Program-made: the position numbers and the translations under genes | Shown here: piece after piece, positions 34,763 through 44,310 of the stretch | Numbering within the stretch: position 1 is the first letter of the stretch | How the letters are laid out: every line of letters begins with the position of its first letter | Notes under the pieces: generated by a model | The model's database searches: none | Seen by the model: the letters and a program-made list of their open reading frames with translations, nothing else | Told to the model about the DNA's origin: nothing | Assembly: GCA_013376995.1 (NCBI GenBank) | Contig: JACAAZ010000009.1 | Coordinates: 128,813 to 191,576, forward strand | DNA: 62,764 nt | Direction: 5' to 3' | DNA from: Bacteroidota bacterium | GTDB lineage: Bacteria > Bacteroidota > Bacteroidia > Bacteroidales > UBA4417

Positions 34763-36103
34763 ATGGGTCAGAAAATAGCTATTCTCGGTGCAGGCGAAAG
34801 CGGAACAGGGGCAGCTATCCTGGCAAAACAAAAAGGATACGAAGTTTTTGTCTCGGACAAAGGAAAAATAAAGGAAAAATATAGCAACGTTCTTTCACAG
34901 GCTGGAATTGCATTTGAAGAAGGCAGGCATACGGAAAGACGTATCCTGGATGCAGATGAAATTATCAAGAGCCCGGGGATCCCGGATTCAGCGCCCCTAA
35001 TTCAGGATTTGCTGAAAAAAGGGATACCTATTTTGTCGGAAATAGAATTTGCCGGCAGGTATTCCAGGGCTAAAAACATCTGTATAACAGGTAGTAACGG
35101 CAAGACTACTACAACGCTCCTAACCTGGCATATCCTTAACAAGGCCGGTATTAATGCCGGTCTGGCAGGGAATGTAGGCAGAAGTTTTGCCTGGCAGGTA
35201 GCAGAACAGGATTTCGACTGGTATGTACTGGAAATCAGCTCATTTCAGTTGGATAATATGTATGATTTCAAAGCTGATATTGCCATACTTACCAACATCA
35301 CCCCGGATCACCTGGACCGCTACAATTACAGGTTTGAGAACTATATCGACTCAAAATTCAGGATAACAAGAAACCAGACGAACAAGGACGCTTTTATCTA
35401 TTGCCTGGATGATGAAGTGAGCGCTGCAGAAGTAGAAAAAAGGAATATCCGGGCAACAATCTACCCATTCACCGCATACCAAAGCCTTCAACAACCAGCT
35501 GCATTTATCAAAGGGACAGAACTTAATATCCACCTACATAACGACCCATTTATCATGACATTGGAAGAACTAGCATTACAAGGCCGCCACAACCTTTACA
35601 ATACGATGGCTGCGGGAATCGCCGGCAGGTTACTGGATATTCGCAAAGAGAATATTCGTCAGTCCATGAGCGATTTCCAGAATATAGAGCATCGCCTTGA
35701 ATACGTGGCACGTGTGCATGGTATTGAATTTATCAATGACTCCAAGGCAACCAATGTCAACAGCACCTGGTTTGCGCTTGAAAGCATTGATAAACCTATC
35801 ATCTGGATTGCAGGTGGTGTTGATAAAGGGAACGATTATACACGTCTCTTCGAAATGGTAAAGGATAAAGTGAAAGCTATCATCTGCCTTGGGACTGATA
35901 ATTCAGCCATTATTGAGGCTTTCGGAGACAAGGTTGAAGCTATGTATGAAACACAATCCGCTCACCAGGCTGTCCTTCTTTCGTATTCGATAGGAAAACC
36001 CGGAGATATTGTCCTCTTATCCCCTGCTTGCGCCAGCTTCGACCTGTTCGAAAACTTCGAGGACAGGGGAAATCAATTTAAAAAAGCAGTTAGGAGCCTA
36101 TAG
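34763..36103 (+). CDS. murD: UDP-MurNAc-L-alanine:D-glutamate ligase
   Basis: A 446-aa Mur ligase. The N-terminal Rossmann segment (KIAILGAGESGTGAAILAKQ), the ATP loop GSNGKTTTT near residue 109, LTNITPDHLDRY and INDSKATNVNST are all present. It starts 10 bases after mraY. Confidence 0.97.
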   Translation: MGQKIAILGAGESGTGAAILAKQKGYEVFVSDKGKIKEKYSNVLSQAGIAFEEGRHTERRILDADEIIKSPGIPDSAPLIQDLLKKGIPILSEIEFAGRYSRAKNICITGSNGKTTTTLLTWHILNKAGINAGLAGNVGRSFAWQVAEQDFDWYVLEISSFQLDNMYDFKADIAILTNITPDHLDRYNYRFENYIDSKFRITRNQTNKDAFIYCLDDEVSAAEVEKRNIRATIYPFTAYQSLQQPAAFIKGTELNIHLHNDPFIMTLEELALQGRHNLYNTMAAGIAGRLLDIRKENIRQSMSDFQNIEHRLEYVARVHGIEFINDSKATNVNSTWFALESIDKPIIWIAGGVDKGNDYTRLFEMVKDKVKAIICLGTDNSAIIEAFGDKVEAMYETQSAHQAVLLSYSIGKPGDIVLLSPACASFDLFENFEDRGNQFKKAVRSL

Positions 36104-36152
36104 CAGGGTTTTACACTGCCAGGAAAACAATCTCGTAAACAAGCAAACAGCA

Positions 36153-37313
36153 ATGGTGCAGGTCCTTCCAAAAATAAAAGGCGACAAGGTAATATGGGGA
36201 GTAATTATCATACTTTCCGTATTCTCCGTGCTGGCAGTATATAGCTCAACAACAACACTGGCCTATAGGTTTAAGCAGGGCAATACGGAATATTACCTGA
36301 TTAAACATCTCAGCATCCTGGTTTTGGGATTTGCCCTGATGTATGCTGCCCACAAGATCAAGTATGTTTATTATGCCCGTATCTCCCAGGTTGCAGTAAT
36401 CATCAGCATACCGCTTTTGCTCTATACTCTTGTTTTTGGCGCTTCTATCAACGAAGCATCACGATGGACAACCCTTCCGGGGGTAAATATTATGTTTCAG
36501 CCTTCTGATTTCGCAAAGCTGGCCCTTATAATGTTTGTAGCCAGGATGCTGGCCAAGAAGCAGGAAAACATCAAGGAATTCAATAACGCCTTTATCCCTA
36601 TTATCAGTCCGATCATCATCATATGTTTCCTTATCCTTCCAGCTAACTTCTCAACTGCAGCCATACTTTTTGTAACCTGTGTTGTCCTGATGTTCATTGG
36701 CAGGGTTAATATGAAGTACCTCTTGGGAATGGCCGGAATTGGTGCCGCGCTGCTGGTCATTTTCGTAACATTCCTCCTGATCTCTCCAAAATCCAGCGGA
36801 CGTGTTGGCACCTGGCAGAACCGTATCACTCATTTTTCGAGCGGTGACAGTGAGGAGAACTTCCAGGTAGAACAAGGAAAAATTGCTATCGCCAGAGGTG
36901 GTGTTTTTGGTCAGTTACCGGGTAACAGTACCCAAAAGAACTTTTTACCCAATCCCTTCAACGATTTCATCTATGCAATTATCGTAGAAGAGTATGGATT
37001 GATCGGAGCAATAATCGTTTTACTCATGTACCTTATTCTCCTTTACAGGGGGATACTGATAGTGGGGCGATCTCCCGGGAACTACGGGGCATTCCTGGCG
37101 ATCGGGGTCACATTTAGCCTGGTATTCCAGGCAATGATAAACATGGCTGTTGCAGTAAACTTACTGCCTGTAACAGGCCAGCCTTTGCCGCTCGTAAGTA
37201 TGGGTGGAACCAGTATCTGGTTTACAAGTATAGCCCTGGGTATTATCCTTAGTGTAAGTAAAGAATTAGAGTCCGAACCCACAGAAGCTGAAACTGCAGA
37301 TGCCACAACCTGA
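36153..37313 (+). CDS. ftsW: Septal glycosyltransferase FtsW
   Basis: A 386-aa SEDS-family membrane protein that polymerises lipid II at the septum with FtsI. About ten membrane helices are visible. NEASRWTTLPGVNIMFQPSD, NDFIYAIIVEEYGLIG and LPLVSMGGTSIWF are family landmarks. The open frame runs back into murD, but ATG at 36153 (MVQVLPKIKGDKVIWGV) follows murD by 49 bases and gives a normal N-terminus. Its end overlaps murG by 14 bases. Confidence 0.95.
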   Translation: MVQVLPKIKGDKVIWGVIIILSVFSVLAVYSSTTTLAYRFKQGNTEYYLIKHLSILVLGFALMYAAHKIKYVYYARISQVAVIISIPLLLYTLVFGASINEASRWTTLPGVNIMFQPSDFAKLALIMFVARMLAKKQENIKEFNNAFIPIISPIIIICFLILPANFSTAAILFVTCVVLMFIGRVNMKYLLGMAGIGAALLVIFVTFLLISPKSSGRVGTWQNRITHFSSGDSEENFQVEQGKIAIARGGVFGQLPGNSTQKNFLPNPFNDFIYAIIVEEYGLIGAIIVLLMYLILLYRGILIVGRSPGNYGAFLAIGVTFSLVFQAMINMAVAVNLLPVTGQPLPLVSMGGTSIWFTSIALGIILSVSKELESEPTEAETADATT

Positions 37314-38418
37314 TCATATTCGAGTTATCCTTAGCGGAGGAGGCACAGGGGGACATATCTTCCCTGCCATTGCCATTGCCAATGCTATCAAAGCCAGGAT
37401 ACCCGGGTCTGAATTTCTTTTCGTTGGGGCCAAAGGCCGAATGGAAATGGAGAAAGTGCCTGCTGCAGGCTATGCAATCCAGGGACTCTGGATAAGCGGC
37501 TTCCAGCGGAAACTCACTCTTGACAATTTGTCATTCCCTTTTAAGGTAGTATCAAGCCTTGTAAAAGCAAGGAGTATTATCAAAAACTTCCGTCCTGACC
37601 TGGTAATTGGCACTGGAGGCTATGCTTCAGGTCCGACTCTAAGAGCTGCTGCATCCATGGGAATACCAACCCTTATTCAGGAACAGAACTCTTTCCCCGG
37701 GATCACCAATAAGCTACTGGCAAAGAAAGTGCAAAGGATATGCGTTGCCTATGAAGGAATGGAGAAGTTTTTTCCTGCAGATAAAATAAAACTAACAGGG
37801 AATCCCATCAGACAGGATATTTTGAGTTTCACCGGAAGTAAGAATGAGGCACTCAAGGCATTCGGATTGAAAGAAGGCCCTGCAACTCTTCTGGTAGTTG
37901 GAGGAAGCCTCGGTGCAAGGACTATCAACCAAAGTATATTGAAAGGCCTTGAAGAGCTATCAATAAACAAGCTGCAGGTACTATGGCAAACAGGTAAAAG
38001 CTTTGCTGAAACAGCAGCTGAAGCAGTAAAGCCTTACACTGGCAAAGGAATCGTTACTATGCCATTCATCAGCAGGATGGACCAGGCTTATGCAGCTGCT
38101 GATATTGTCATCTCAAGGTCCGGTGCAATTGCTATCTCTGAACTCTGTGCTGTGGGTAAACCAGTGATCCTGGTACCCTCACCCAATGTTACTGAAGATC
38201 ATCAGACTAAAAATACATTAGCACTTACCGCCAAAAATGCTGCGATCATGGTGAAAGATGCAGAAGCATCACAAAAGCTTGTTGAAGAAGTGATTAAACT
38301 AGCCGGCGATATAACATTGCAGGAAGAATTGAAGACCAATATCATGAAACTTGCACACCCGGATGCTGCTGCGGACATAGCGGAGGAAGCGCTCGGGCTG
38401 CTGGGGAAGCAGTATTGA
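37300..38418 (+). CDS. murG: UDP-GlcNAc transferase MurG
   Basis: A 372-aa GT-B glycosyltransferase converting lipid I to lipid II at the inner face of the membrane. The N-terminal SGGGTGGHIFPAIAIA loop, TGGYASGPTLRAA, LIQEQNSFPG and the C-terminal donor-site SRSGAIAISELCAVGKP are clear. Translation is probably coupled to ftsW through the 14-base overlap. Confidence 0.97.
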   Translation: MPQPDHIRVILSGGGTGGHIFPAIAIANAIKARIPGSEFLFVGAKGRMEMEKVPAAGYAIQGLWISGFQRKLTLDNLSFPFKVVSSLVKARSIIKNFRPDLVIGTGGYASGPTLRAAASMGIPTLIQEQNSFPGITNKLLAKKVQRICVAYEGMEKFFPADKIKLTGNPIRQDILSFTGSKNEALKAFGLKEGPATLLVVGGSLGARTINQSILKGLEELSINKLQVLWQTGKSFAETAAEAVKPYTGKGIVTMPFISRMDQAYAAADIVISRSGAIAISELCAVGKPVILVPSPNVTEDHQTKNTLALTAKNAAIMVKDAEASQKLVEEVIKLAGDITLQEELKTNIMKLAHPDAAADIAEEALGLLGKQY

Positions 38419-38584
38419 AGACAGAAGCCGGAAGCCGGAAGTCAGAAGCCGGAAGATCGAAGTCGGAAAATGGAAATCAGAACATAGAGATTACAAAAGA
38501 ATTAAACGCCAAACCCTTATAACGCCAAACACTTCTAACCTTCAACCAATAACCTAATAACCAATAACACATAACCAATCCCGC
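38419..38584. repeat. Low-complexity spacer inside the dcw operon
   Basis: The murG-murC gap starts with a purine-only-like tandem tract (repeats of GAAGCCG and GAAGTCG, 38418-38470) and continues with an A/C-rich tract containing repeated AACGCCAAAC and CAATAACC words (38505-38580). There is no gene or terminator. It is the largest gap between rsmH and ftsZ. Confidence 0.75.
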
Positions 38585-39964
38585 ATGCCAACTTTACCCA
38601 ACATAGGCAACGTTTACTTCCTTGGAATAGGAGGTATAGGCATGAGTGCCCTGGCGAGGTATTTCCTTTCAAGGGGTTGGAATGTTTCAGGATATGACAA
38701 AACACCTTCTTCGCTTACCTACAAATTGGCTGAAGAAGGGATGAATATACACTTCGAAGATGATGTAACTCAGATCCCTGAACAACTGGATCTGGTAGTA
38801 TATACACCAGCAATACCAATTGATCACAAGGAATTCAACCATCTCAAAGATGCCGGAATTCCATTCATGAAAAGGGCTGAAGTTCTCGGTGCCATCTCTG
38901 ATGGCTTCAAAACCATCGCAATTGCCGGCACTCATGGAAAAACAACAACTACTACACTTTGTGCTCACCTGCTAACACAGTCAAAGCTTGGCTGCCAGGC
39001 ATTCCTGGGAGGAATCAGTAAGAATTATGAAAGCAATTTGTTGCTATCAGCTGAATCAAAATTTCTTGTAGCTGAAGCAGATGAATTCGATCGCTCTTTC
39101 CTGCAGCTTCACCCCAAAATTGCCGTAATTACAAGTATTGATGCCGACCATCTTGACATTTACGGAGATCACAACAGCTTGGTTCAAACGTTTAGCACTT
39201 TTACCGGAAACATACAAGCAGGAGGATCATTGATCCTTAAAAAGGGGTTGAACCTGGAACTACAGCTCAATCAGGGTACTGAAATATACTCTTATTCGAT
39301 GATTGAAGCTGCTGATTTTTATGCTTCATCCATTAGGCTGGTGGATGGTTTGTATCATTTTAACTTCCATTTTCCCGGAGGTACCATGAAGGACCTTGTA
39401 TTGGGATTACCCGGGCTCTATAATATTGAGAATGCAGTAGCTGCCTTAGCTTCTGCCTGCTTAGCCGGAACTGGAGAAGATGAATTGAGGCCTGCATTGG
39501 CAAGCTTCCAGGGGGTAAGACGCAGGTTTGATATCCGGATCCGGCGGAAAGGCCTGGTATATATTGATGATTATGCTCATCACCCTGCTGAACTCACCGC
39601 CAGTATTACTGCAGCCAGGAACCTCTTTCAGGGTAAGAAACTGACCGGCATCTTCCAGCCACATTTATACAGCCGCACAAGGGACTTCGCCGATGAATTC
39701 GCTCGAAGCCTGGAATTGCTTGATGAAATTATCCTCCTGCCAATCTACCCGGCACGTGAACTGCCGATTCCTGGTGTTGATTCTGAAATGCTGTTGTCAA
39801 AGATCCAGGGCAGGCAGAAGTACCTGGTTAGCAAGTCAGAGCTTATTGACCATCTGCACAAAACAAATATTGAAATCCTAATGACCCTGGGTGCTGGTGA
39901 TATAGACACCCTGGTGGAACCAATTGAAACTTACCTGAACAAATTAATAATCGAAACCGAATGA
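38585..39964 (+). CDS. murC: UDP-MurNAc:L-alanine ligase
   Basis: A 459-aa Mur ligase catalysing the first peptide-adding step. N-terminal GIGGIGMSALARYFL, ATP loop GTHGKTTTTT near residue 116, EADEFDRSFL, the DHLDIYGDH segment and YIDDYAHHPAE are typical. Its last four bases (ATGA) overlap the ftsQ start. Confidence 0.97.
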   Translation: MPTLPNIGNVYFLGIGGIGMSALARYFLSRGWNVSGYDKTPSSLTYKLAEEGMNIHFEDDVTQIPEQLDLVVYTPAIPIDHKEFNHLKDAGIPFMKRAEVLGAISDGFKTIAIAGTHGKTTTTTLCAHLLTQSKLGCQAFLGGISKNYESNLLLSAESKFLVAEADEFDRSFLQLHPKIAVITSIDADHLDIYGDHNSLVQTFSTFTGNIQAGGSLILKKGLNLELQLNQGTEIYSYSMIEAADFYASSIRLVDGLYHFNFHFPGGTMKDLVLGLPGLYNIENAVAALASACLAGTGEDELRPALASFQGVRRRFDIRIRRKGLVYIDDYAHHPAELTASITAARNLFQGKKLTGIFQPHLYSRTRDFADEFARSLELLDEIILLPIYPARELPIPGVDSEMLLSKIQGRQKYLVSKSELIDHLHKTNIEILMTLGAGDIDTLVEPIETYLNKLIIETE

Positions 39965-40761
39965 AACTATTCCTGAAGATACTCTTGATCGTCCTGTGGG
40001 TTAGCCTTGCAGCCGGCGCAATTGTACTCATGAGTTTTGCGAACCAGAACCACGATTCAAAAAACTGCACGGGAGTAGATGTAATCTTAGACTATGCTGG
40101 ATCTGAGCCGATGTTAACGGTTAGCGACATCAAGCAACAGTTGTTTTCATCTTTCGGAAAGATGGAAACACATAAACTTATGGAACTTGACCTGGAACGG
40201 ATACAGTCGTTTATCCGCAAAAATCCATATGTAGACATAGCAAATGCACATACTTCAATTGAAGGAAAACTGGTAATTGATATCAGGCAATGCAAACCTG
40301 TAGTTAGGATTATTACTCTTGATGGCCAGAACTTTTACCTTGATGAAAATGGCCGGCTGATTCCGGCAAATCCAGATTATCCGGTAAGGGTTGTTGTAGC
40401 TAGTGGCAATATTGAAATTCCGCAAGGTATCGGGAAGACCATCTTCGACAAACTCAAAAAGAATACCGATGCAAGTGAAAAAATGCAGGTACTGTTCAAT
40501 ATTCAAGCCTTAGCCAACAGGATGAAATATGACAGTGTTATGAATGCGCTGGTGGAACAGATTTATGTCAGGCCTAACGGGAAAATGCTCCTGGCAACCA
40601 AGGCGGGTTCTCACCTTGTTGAATTCGGGGACACCACAGATACCAAAGAGAAAATTGATAACCTGAAAGCCTTTTATAAATATGGTCTTACCAAGACAGG
40701 CTGGAAAAAATACCGCTTAATTAACCTCACTTACAAAAATCAAATAGTCTGCACAAAATAA
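39961..40761 (+). CDS. ftsQ: Cell division protein FtsQ
   Basis: A 266-aa bitopic protein with an N-terminal membrane helix (residues ~3-23, LKILLIVLWVSLAAGAIVLM) and a periplasmic POTRA-like plus beta domain (IQSFIRKNPYVDIANAHTSI, then IRQCKPVVRIITLDGQNFYL). Sequence conservation is low, as usual; the position between murC and ftsA supports the call. It scaffolds FtsL/FtsB in the divisome. Confidence 0.9.
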   Translation: MKLFLKILLIVLWVSLAAGAIVLMSFANQNHDSKNCTGVDVILDYAGSEPMLTVSDIKQQLFSSFGKMETHKLMELDLERIQSFIRKNPYVDIANAHTSIEGKLVIDIRQCKPVVRIITLDGQNFYLDENGRLIPANPDYPVRVVVASGNIEIPQGIGKTIFDKLKKNTDASEKMQVLFNIQALANRMKYDSVMNALVEQIYVRPNGKMLLATKAGSHLVEFGDTTDTKEKIDNLKAFYKYGLTKTGWKKYRLINLTYKNQIVCTK

Positions 40762-40767
40762 AATACT

Positions 40768-42060
40768 ATGGAAACGGAAATCATTGTCGGGCTTGACATT
40801 GGCACCACCAAGATAGCAGCCATCGTTGGCAGCCGCAACGAACTTGGAAAAATTGAAGTTCTCGGATATGGTCGCAGCGAATCCATAGGGGTCCGCAGGG
40901 GTGTGATCACCAATATTGAAAACACTGTGCAGTCTATTCAAGCTGCGGTTAAAGAAGCGGAAACCCGTTCCGGGGTCAACATACGAACGGTTAATGTTGG
41001 GATTGCCGGCCAGCATATCCGCAGCCTGCAGCATAAGGGAAATATGATCAGGAGAAATCCTGAATCAGAAATCAGCCAGGATGACCTGGATACACTTACT
41101 TCCAGTATGTATAACCTGGCAATGAGCCCGGGTGAAAAGATCATCGACGTTATTCCACAGGAATATACCATCGATGGTGAAAGTGGCGTTCCAAAGCCCA
41201 GGGGGATGACCGGCCACCAGATCGAAGCTAATTTTCATATTATTACCGGCCAGACTTCTGCAGCCATGAATATTCTGAAATGTGTCCAGAAGGCAGGATA
41301 TAACGTGGAAAACATGATTCTGGAGCCGCTGGCTTCTTCTGAATCCGTACTGAGCGAAGAAGAAAAGGAAGCAGGTGTGGTGCTGGTAGACATTGGAGGT
41401 GGCACAACAGACATAGCTATTTTCCTGGATGGTATAATCCGTCATACGGCTGTAATTCCCTTCGGCGGAGATATCATAACGGAAGATATAAAGACGGGAT
41501 GCAGCATTATCAAAAAGCATGCTGAAGATCTGAAAGTGAAGTTCGGATCAGCCCTGGCCAGGGAGAATAAAAACGAAGAAGTTGTAGCAATTCCAGGTTT
41601 GCGCGGACGCGATCCTAAAGAAATCACCCTGAAAAACCTTGCCAATATCATCCAGGCCAGGATGGAAGAGATCATTGAATATATCTACCAGGAGATTAAA
41701 TCCACAGGCCTCGAAAAACGCCTTATCGGGGGGATAGTTCTAACCGGAGGAGGAGCCATGCTCAAGCACATCAAGCAGCTGACACAATTTATGACCGGGA
41801 TGGATACCCGTATAGGTTACCCAAATGAACACCTTGCCAGCACGGTGACTGAAGAGATTACAAGCCCAATGTATTCAACAGGGATTGGCCTTGTAATGAT
41901 GGGTCTCAAACGTGCCGAAAACCAAAGCAGTTTTACCAACGAGTCCAACAGTACTGCTGCTGAGGAAGGTAGCACACCAACTCCTGTAGTTAAGCCTTCA
42001 CAAAAGGGAAAAGGTATACGCGATTGGTTCGACAGATTCTTCCAGGAAGGCATTAAATAG
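40768..42060 (+). CDS. ftsA: Cell division protein FtsA
   Basis: A 430-aa actin-like ATPase that tethers FtsZ to the membrane. Phosphate loops are GLDIGTTKIAA (N-terminus) and LVDIGGGTTDIAIF (near residue 207); GGIVLTGGGAMLK is the adenosine motif. The C-terminus IRDWFDRFFQEG is an amphipathic membrane-targeting helix. Confidence 0.97.
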   Translation: METEIIVGLDIGTTKIAAIVGSRNELGKIEVLGYGRSESIGVRRGVITNIENTVQSIQAAVKEAETRSGVNIRTVNVGIAGQHIRSLQHKGNMIRRNPESEISQDDLDTLTSSMYNLAMSPGEKIIDVIPQEYTIDGESGVPKPRGMTGHQIEANFHIITGQTSAAMNILKCVQKAGYNVENMILEPLASSESVLSEEEKEAGVVLVDIGGGTTDIAIFLDGIIRHTAVIPFGGDIITEDIKTGCSIIKKHAEDLKVKFGSALARENKNEEVVAIPGLRGRDPKEITLKNLANIIQARMEEIIEYIYQEIKSTGLEKRLIGGIVLTGGGAMLKHIKQLTQFMTGMDTRIGYPNEHLASTVTEEITSPMYSTGIGLVMMGLKRAENQSSFTNESNSTAAEEGSTPTPVVKPSQKGKGIRDWFDRFFQEGIK

Positions 42061-42135
42061 TTAATAATTAACAAGGTTTTTGTTAGTAAATTTCAATAGC
42101 ATCAATCCATACAGCAATAATAATCATATAATTTT

Positions 42136-42141
42136 AGGAGG
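42136..42141 (+). promoter_or_regulatory. Strong Shine-Dalgarno before ftsZ
   Basis: AGGAGG stands 6 bases before the ftsZ ATG. Most genes in this window lack a Shine-Dalgarno sequence, as is usual in Bacteroidota, so this site is notable. Confidence 0.7.
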
Positions 42142-42147
42142 AGAAAA

Positions 42148-43728
42148 ATGTTAGAAATGCTGAAATTCGACCTGCCGAAAGAACAGGCTTCCATAATCAA
42201 GGTTATCGGTGTAGGTGGTGGTGGCAGTAATGCCGTTACTCACATGTTTAAGCAAGGCATAAAGGGTGTTGACTTCTATATCTGCAATACAGATGTGCAA
42301 TCCCTCTCACTGAGTCCTGTTCCCAACAAAATATCACTCGGAGCCACTGGTTTAGGTGCCGGTTCTATTCCTTCCGTTGGAAGGGACGCCGCCCTGCAAA
42401 GGGAAGCTGATATCCGCAGCATCCTTGAGCATAATACCTCCATGCTTTTCATCACTGCCGGAATGGGTGGTGGTACAGGTACAGGTGCTGCACCTGTTAT
42501 TGCAAAGATTGCCAGGGAACTGGGAATCCTTACCGTAGGTATCGTTACCAAGCCTTTTAATTTTGAAGGCCGGAAACGACTCCAGCAGGCCGATGCAGGT
42601 ATCGAGGAACTCAAGAAATCCGTTGATACCATCCTGGTAATTTGTAATGATAAACTGCTCGACTTACAGGGCGACCTGAAACTTAGCCAGGCTTTTGGAA
42701 AAGCTGATGACGTTCTTACCATTGCTGCCAAGGGCATTGCAGAAATCATCACCGTTACCGGCCGTATCAATGTCGACTTTGAAGATGTAAAGACCGTAAT
42801 GAGCAAAAGCGGAAAAGCGATCATGGGTGCAGGTATTGCCAGCGGTCCTAACAGGGCCATCGAAGCCGTACAGCATGCTCTTGCTTCTCCCCTCCTCGAT
42901 GACACCGATATTAAGGGAGCCGACCATGTTCTTCTTTATATTACTTCAGGAAAGAATGAGATTTCCCTTGAAGAACTTAACGAAATTACCGCCTATATTA
43001 CTACCCAGGCAGGTGAAAACGCCAATGTTTTCTGGGGAGATGGAATTGATGACAACCTGGAAGACGAAATTGCCATAACCTTGATTGCTACAGGCTTTGA
43101 CAAGAGGAATAAAATCATCCACCAAATGGATGAATCCTTTCATAATACCTATCAAACCCCTATATCGGAAATAATGCCTGAACCCATAAAGGAGGTGATG
43201 CTGGTTGAGAAACCAGCTATTCAGGTACCAGAACGTATTGAAGAACCTACCTTTATTTTCCCCGAAGCTGCTCCTGAACAGCCTTCAGCATTCACTGAAG
43301 ATACCCCCCGGGTGCTCCATTTCGAAGAACCAACAACTGAGAAACAAATCACTACACCCGAACCTCTCGAAGTGAGGCCAAGCATCAGGACAAACCCTGA
43401 CTTTGAAATCGTTAACAGGCCAATCCCGGAGCCAGCCCATGAAAGGACTTTTACCAGCAGGCCTGTGATATTCCCTAACCAGCAGGACCTTGAATCACAG
43501 CGCATGGAGCGCAAAAGCAAGCTGAAGGACCTGAGCATTAAGGTAAAACCAACCGGTTCTATTGAAGAGCTTGAAAAACAACCTGCATACATGCGCAGGA
43601 ATGTTGAACTGAGTGAGCTGAATTCCTCCTCCGAAAGTACTATTTCACGCTATACCCTCGGAACCGAAGAAAATGCCAAACCAGGGCTCCGCGAAAACAA
43701 CCCCTACCTTCATGATAACGTAGATTAA
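42148..43728 (+). CDS. ftsZ: Cell division GTPase FtsZ
   Basis: A 526-aa tubulin-like GTPase forming the Z ring. The nucleotide site shows VGGGGSNAV and the G-box GGGTGTGAAP near residue 110, with the T7 loop NVDFEDVKTVM near residue 210. After residue ~330 a long Pro/Glu-rich linker leads to QPAYMRRNVEL near 475-485, matching the FtsA-binding C-terminal peptide, followed by an extra ~40-residue tail. Length above the ~380-aa norm is due to the linker, as in other Bacteroidota. Confidence 0.97.
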   Translation: MLEMLKFDLPKEQASIIKVIGVGGGGSNAVTHMFKQGIKGVDFYICNTDVQSLSLSPVPNKISLGATGLGAGSIPSVGRDAALQREADIRSILEHNTSMLFITAGMGGGTGTGAAPVIAKIARELGILTVGIVTKPFNFEGRKRLQQADAGIEELKKSVDTILVICNDKLLDLQGDLKLSQAFGKADDVLTIAAKGIAEIITVTGRINVDFEDVKTVMSKSGKAIMGAGIASGPNRAIEAVQHALASPLLDDTDIKGADHVLLYITSGKNEISLEELNEITAYITTQAGENANVFWGDGIDDNLEDEIAITLIATGFDKRNKIIHQMDESFHNTYQTPISEIMPEPIKEVMLVEKPAIQVPERIEEPTFIFPEAAPEQPSAFTEDTPRVLHFEEPTTEKQITTPEPLEVRPSIRTNPDFEIVNRPIPEPAHERTFTSRPVIFPNQQDLESQRMERKSKLKDLSIKVKPTGSIEELEKQPAYMRRNVELSELNSSSESTISRYTLGTEENAKPGLRENNPYLHDNVD

Positions 43729-43779
43729 TTGAAGCCTCAATAGCAAAGTATACCATTTAACTGCATCAAATATTAATTC

Positions 43780-44235
43780 ATGGAACTGGAAAAGCTCATC
43801 AACGACGATATCAAGCAGGCCATGCTCAATAAGGACAAGTCTAAGCTTGAAGCTCTCCGTGCCATCAAAGCCGCGCTCCTCCTCGAAAAAACAGGTAAAG
43901 ATGTCACCAGCGGAGAGATCCCTGATGAGGTTGAATTGAAATTGCTGCAGAAACTCGTAAAACAACGCCGCGAAAGCGCTGAGGTATACAAATCTCAGAA
44001 CCGTCCTGACCTTGCCGAAGTTGAGATATTCCAGGCTTCCATCATCGAAAAGTATCTGCCTGAACAAATGAGTGAAGAAGAACTTAAAGGGATTATCCAG
44101 GGGATCATTACCAAAACTGGGGCCCAAAGTATCAAAGACATGGGAAAGGTTATGGGAATGGCTTCCAAAGAATTGGCTGGAAAAGCTGACAACAAGGCTG
44201 TCGCTGATATTATAAAACAGATACTTGGAGCTTAA
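43780..44235 (+). CDS. GatB/YqeY domain protein
   Basis: A 151-aa YqeY-like helical protein (KQAMLNKDKSKLEALRAIKA, EIFQASIIEKYLPEQMSEEE, GKVMGMASKELAGKADNKAV). The domain resembles the tRNA-binding tail of GatB; its cellular role is unknown. It follows ftsZ by 51 bases and is commonly found there in Bacteroidota. Confidence 0.93.
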   Translation: MELEKLINDDIKQAMLNKDKSKLEALRAIKAALLLEKTGKDVTSGEIPDEVELKLLQKLVKQRRESAEVYKSQNRPDLAEVEIFQASIIEKYLPEQMSEEELKGIIQGIITKTGAQSIKDMGKVMGMASKELAGKADNKAVADIIKQILGA

Positions 44236-44255
44236 CTAGGTCACTCATTATATTG

Positions 44256-44290
44256 AAAAAGAGGCTGCCCTTATGGAGCAGCCTCTTCTG
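44256..44290. terminator. Bidirectional terminator between yqeY-like gene and tsf
   Basis: GAGGCTGC (44261-44268) pairs with GCAGCCTC (44278-44285). AAAAA on the left gives a T-run on the minus strand for tsf, and TTCTGTTTT on the right serves the plus-strand gene. It ends both the dcw cluster and the ribosomal operon. Confidence 0.88.
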
Positions 44291-44310
44291 TTTTATATTA
44301 TAAACGTAAA

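Noticed and set aside
36009-36152. Upstream extension of ftsW into murD
   Set aside because: The extra 48 residues have no membrane or family character, while ATG at 36153 gives a normal FtsW start.
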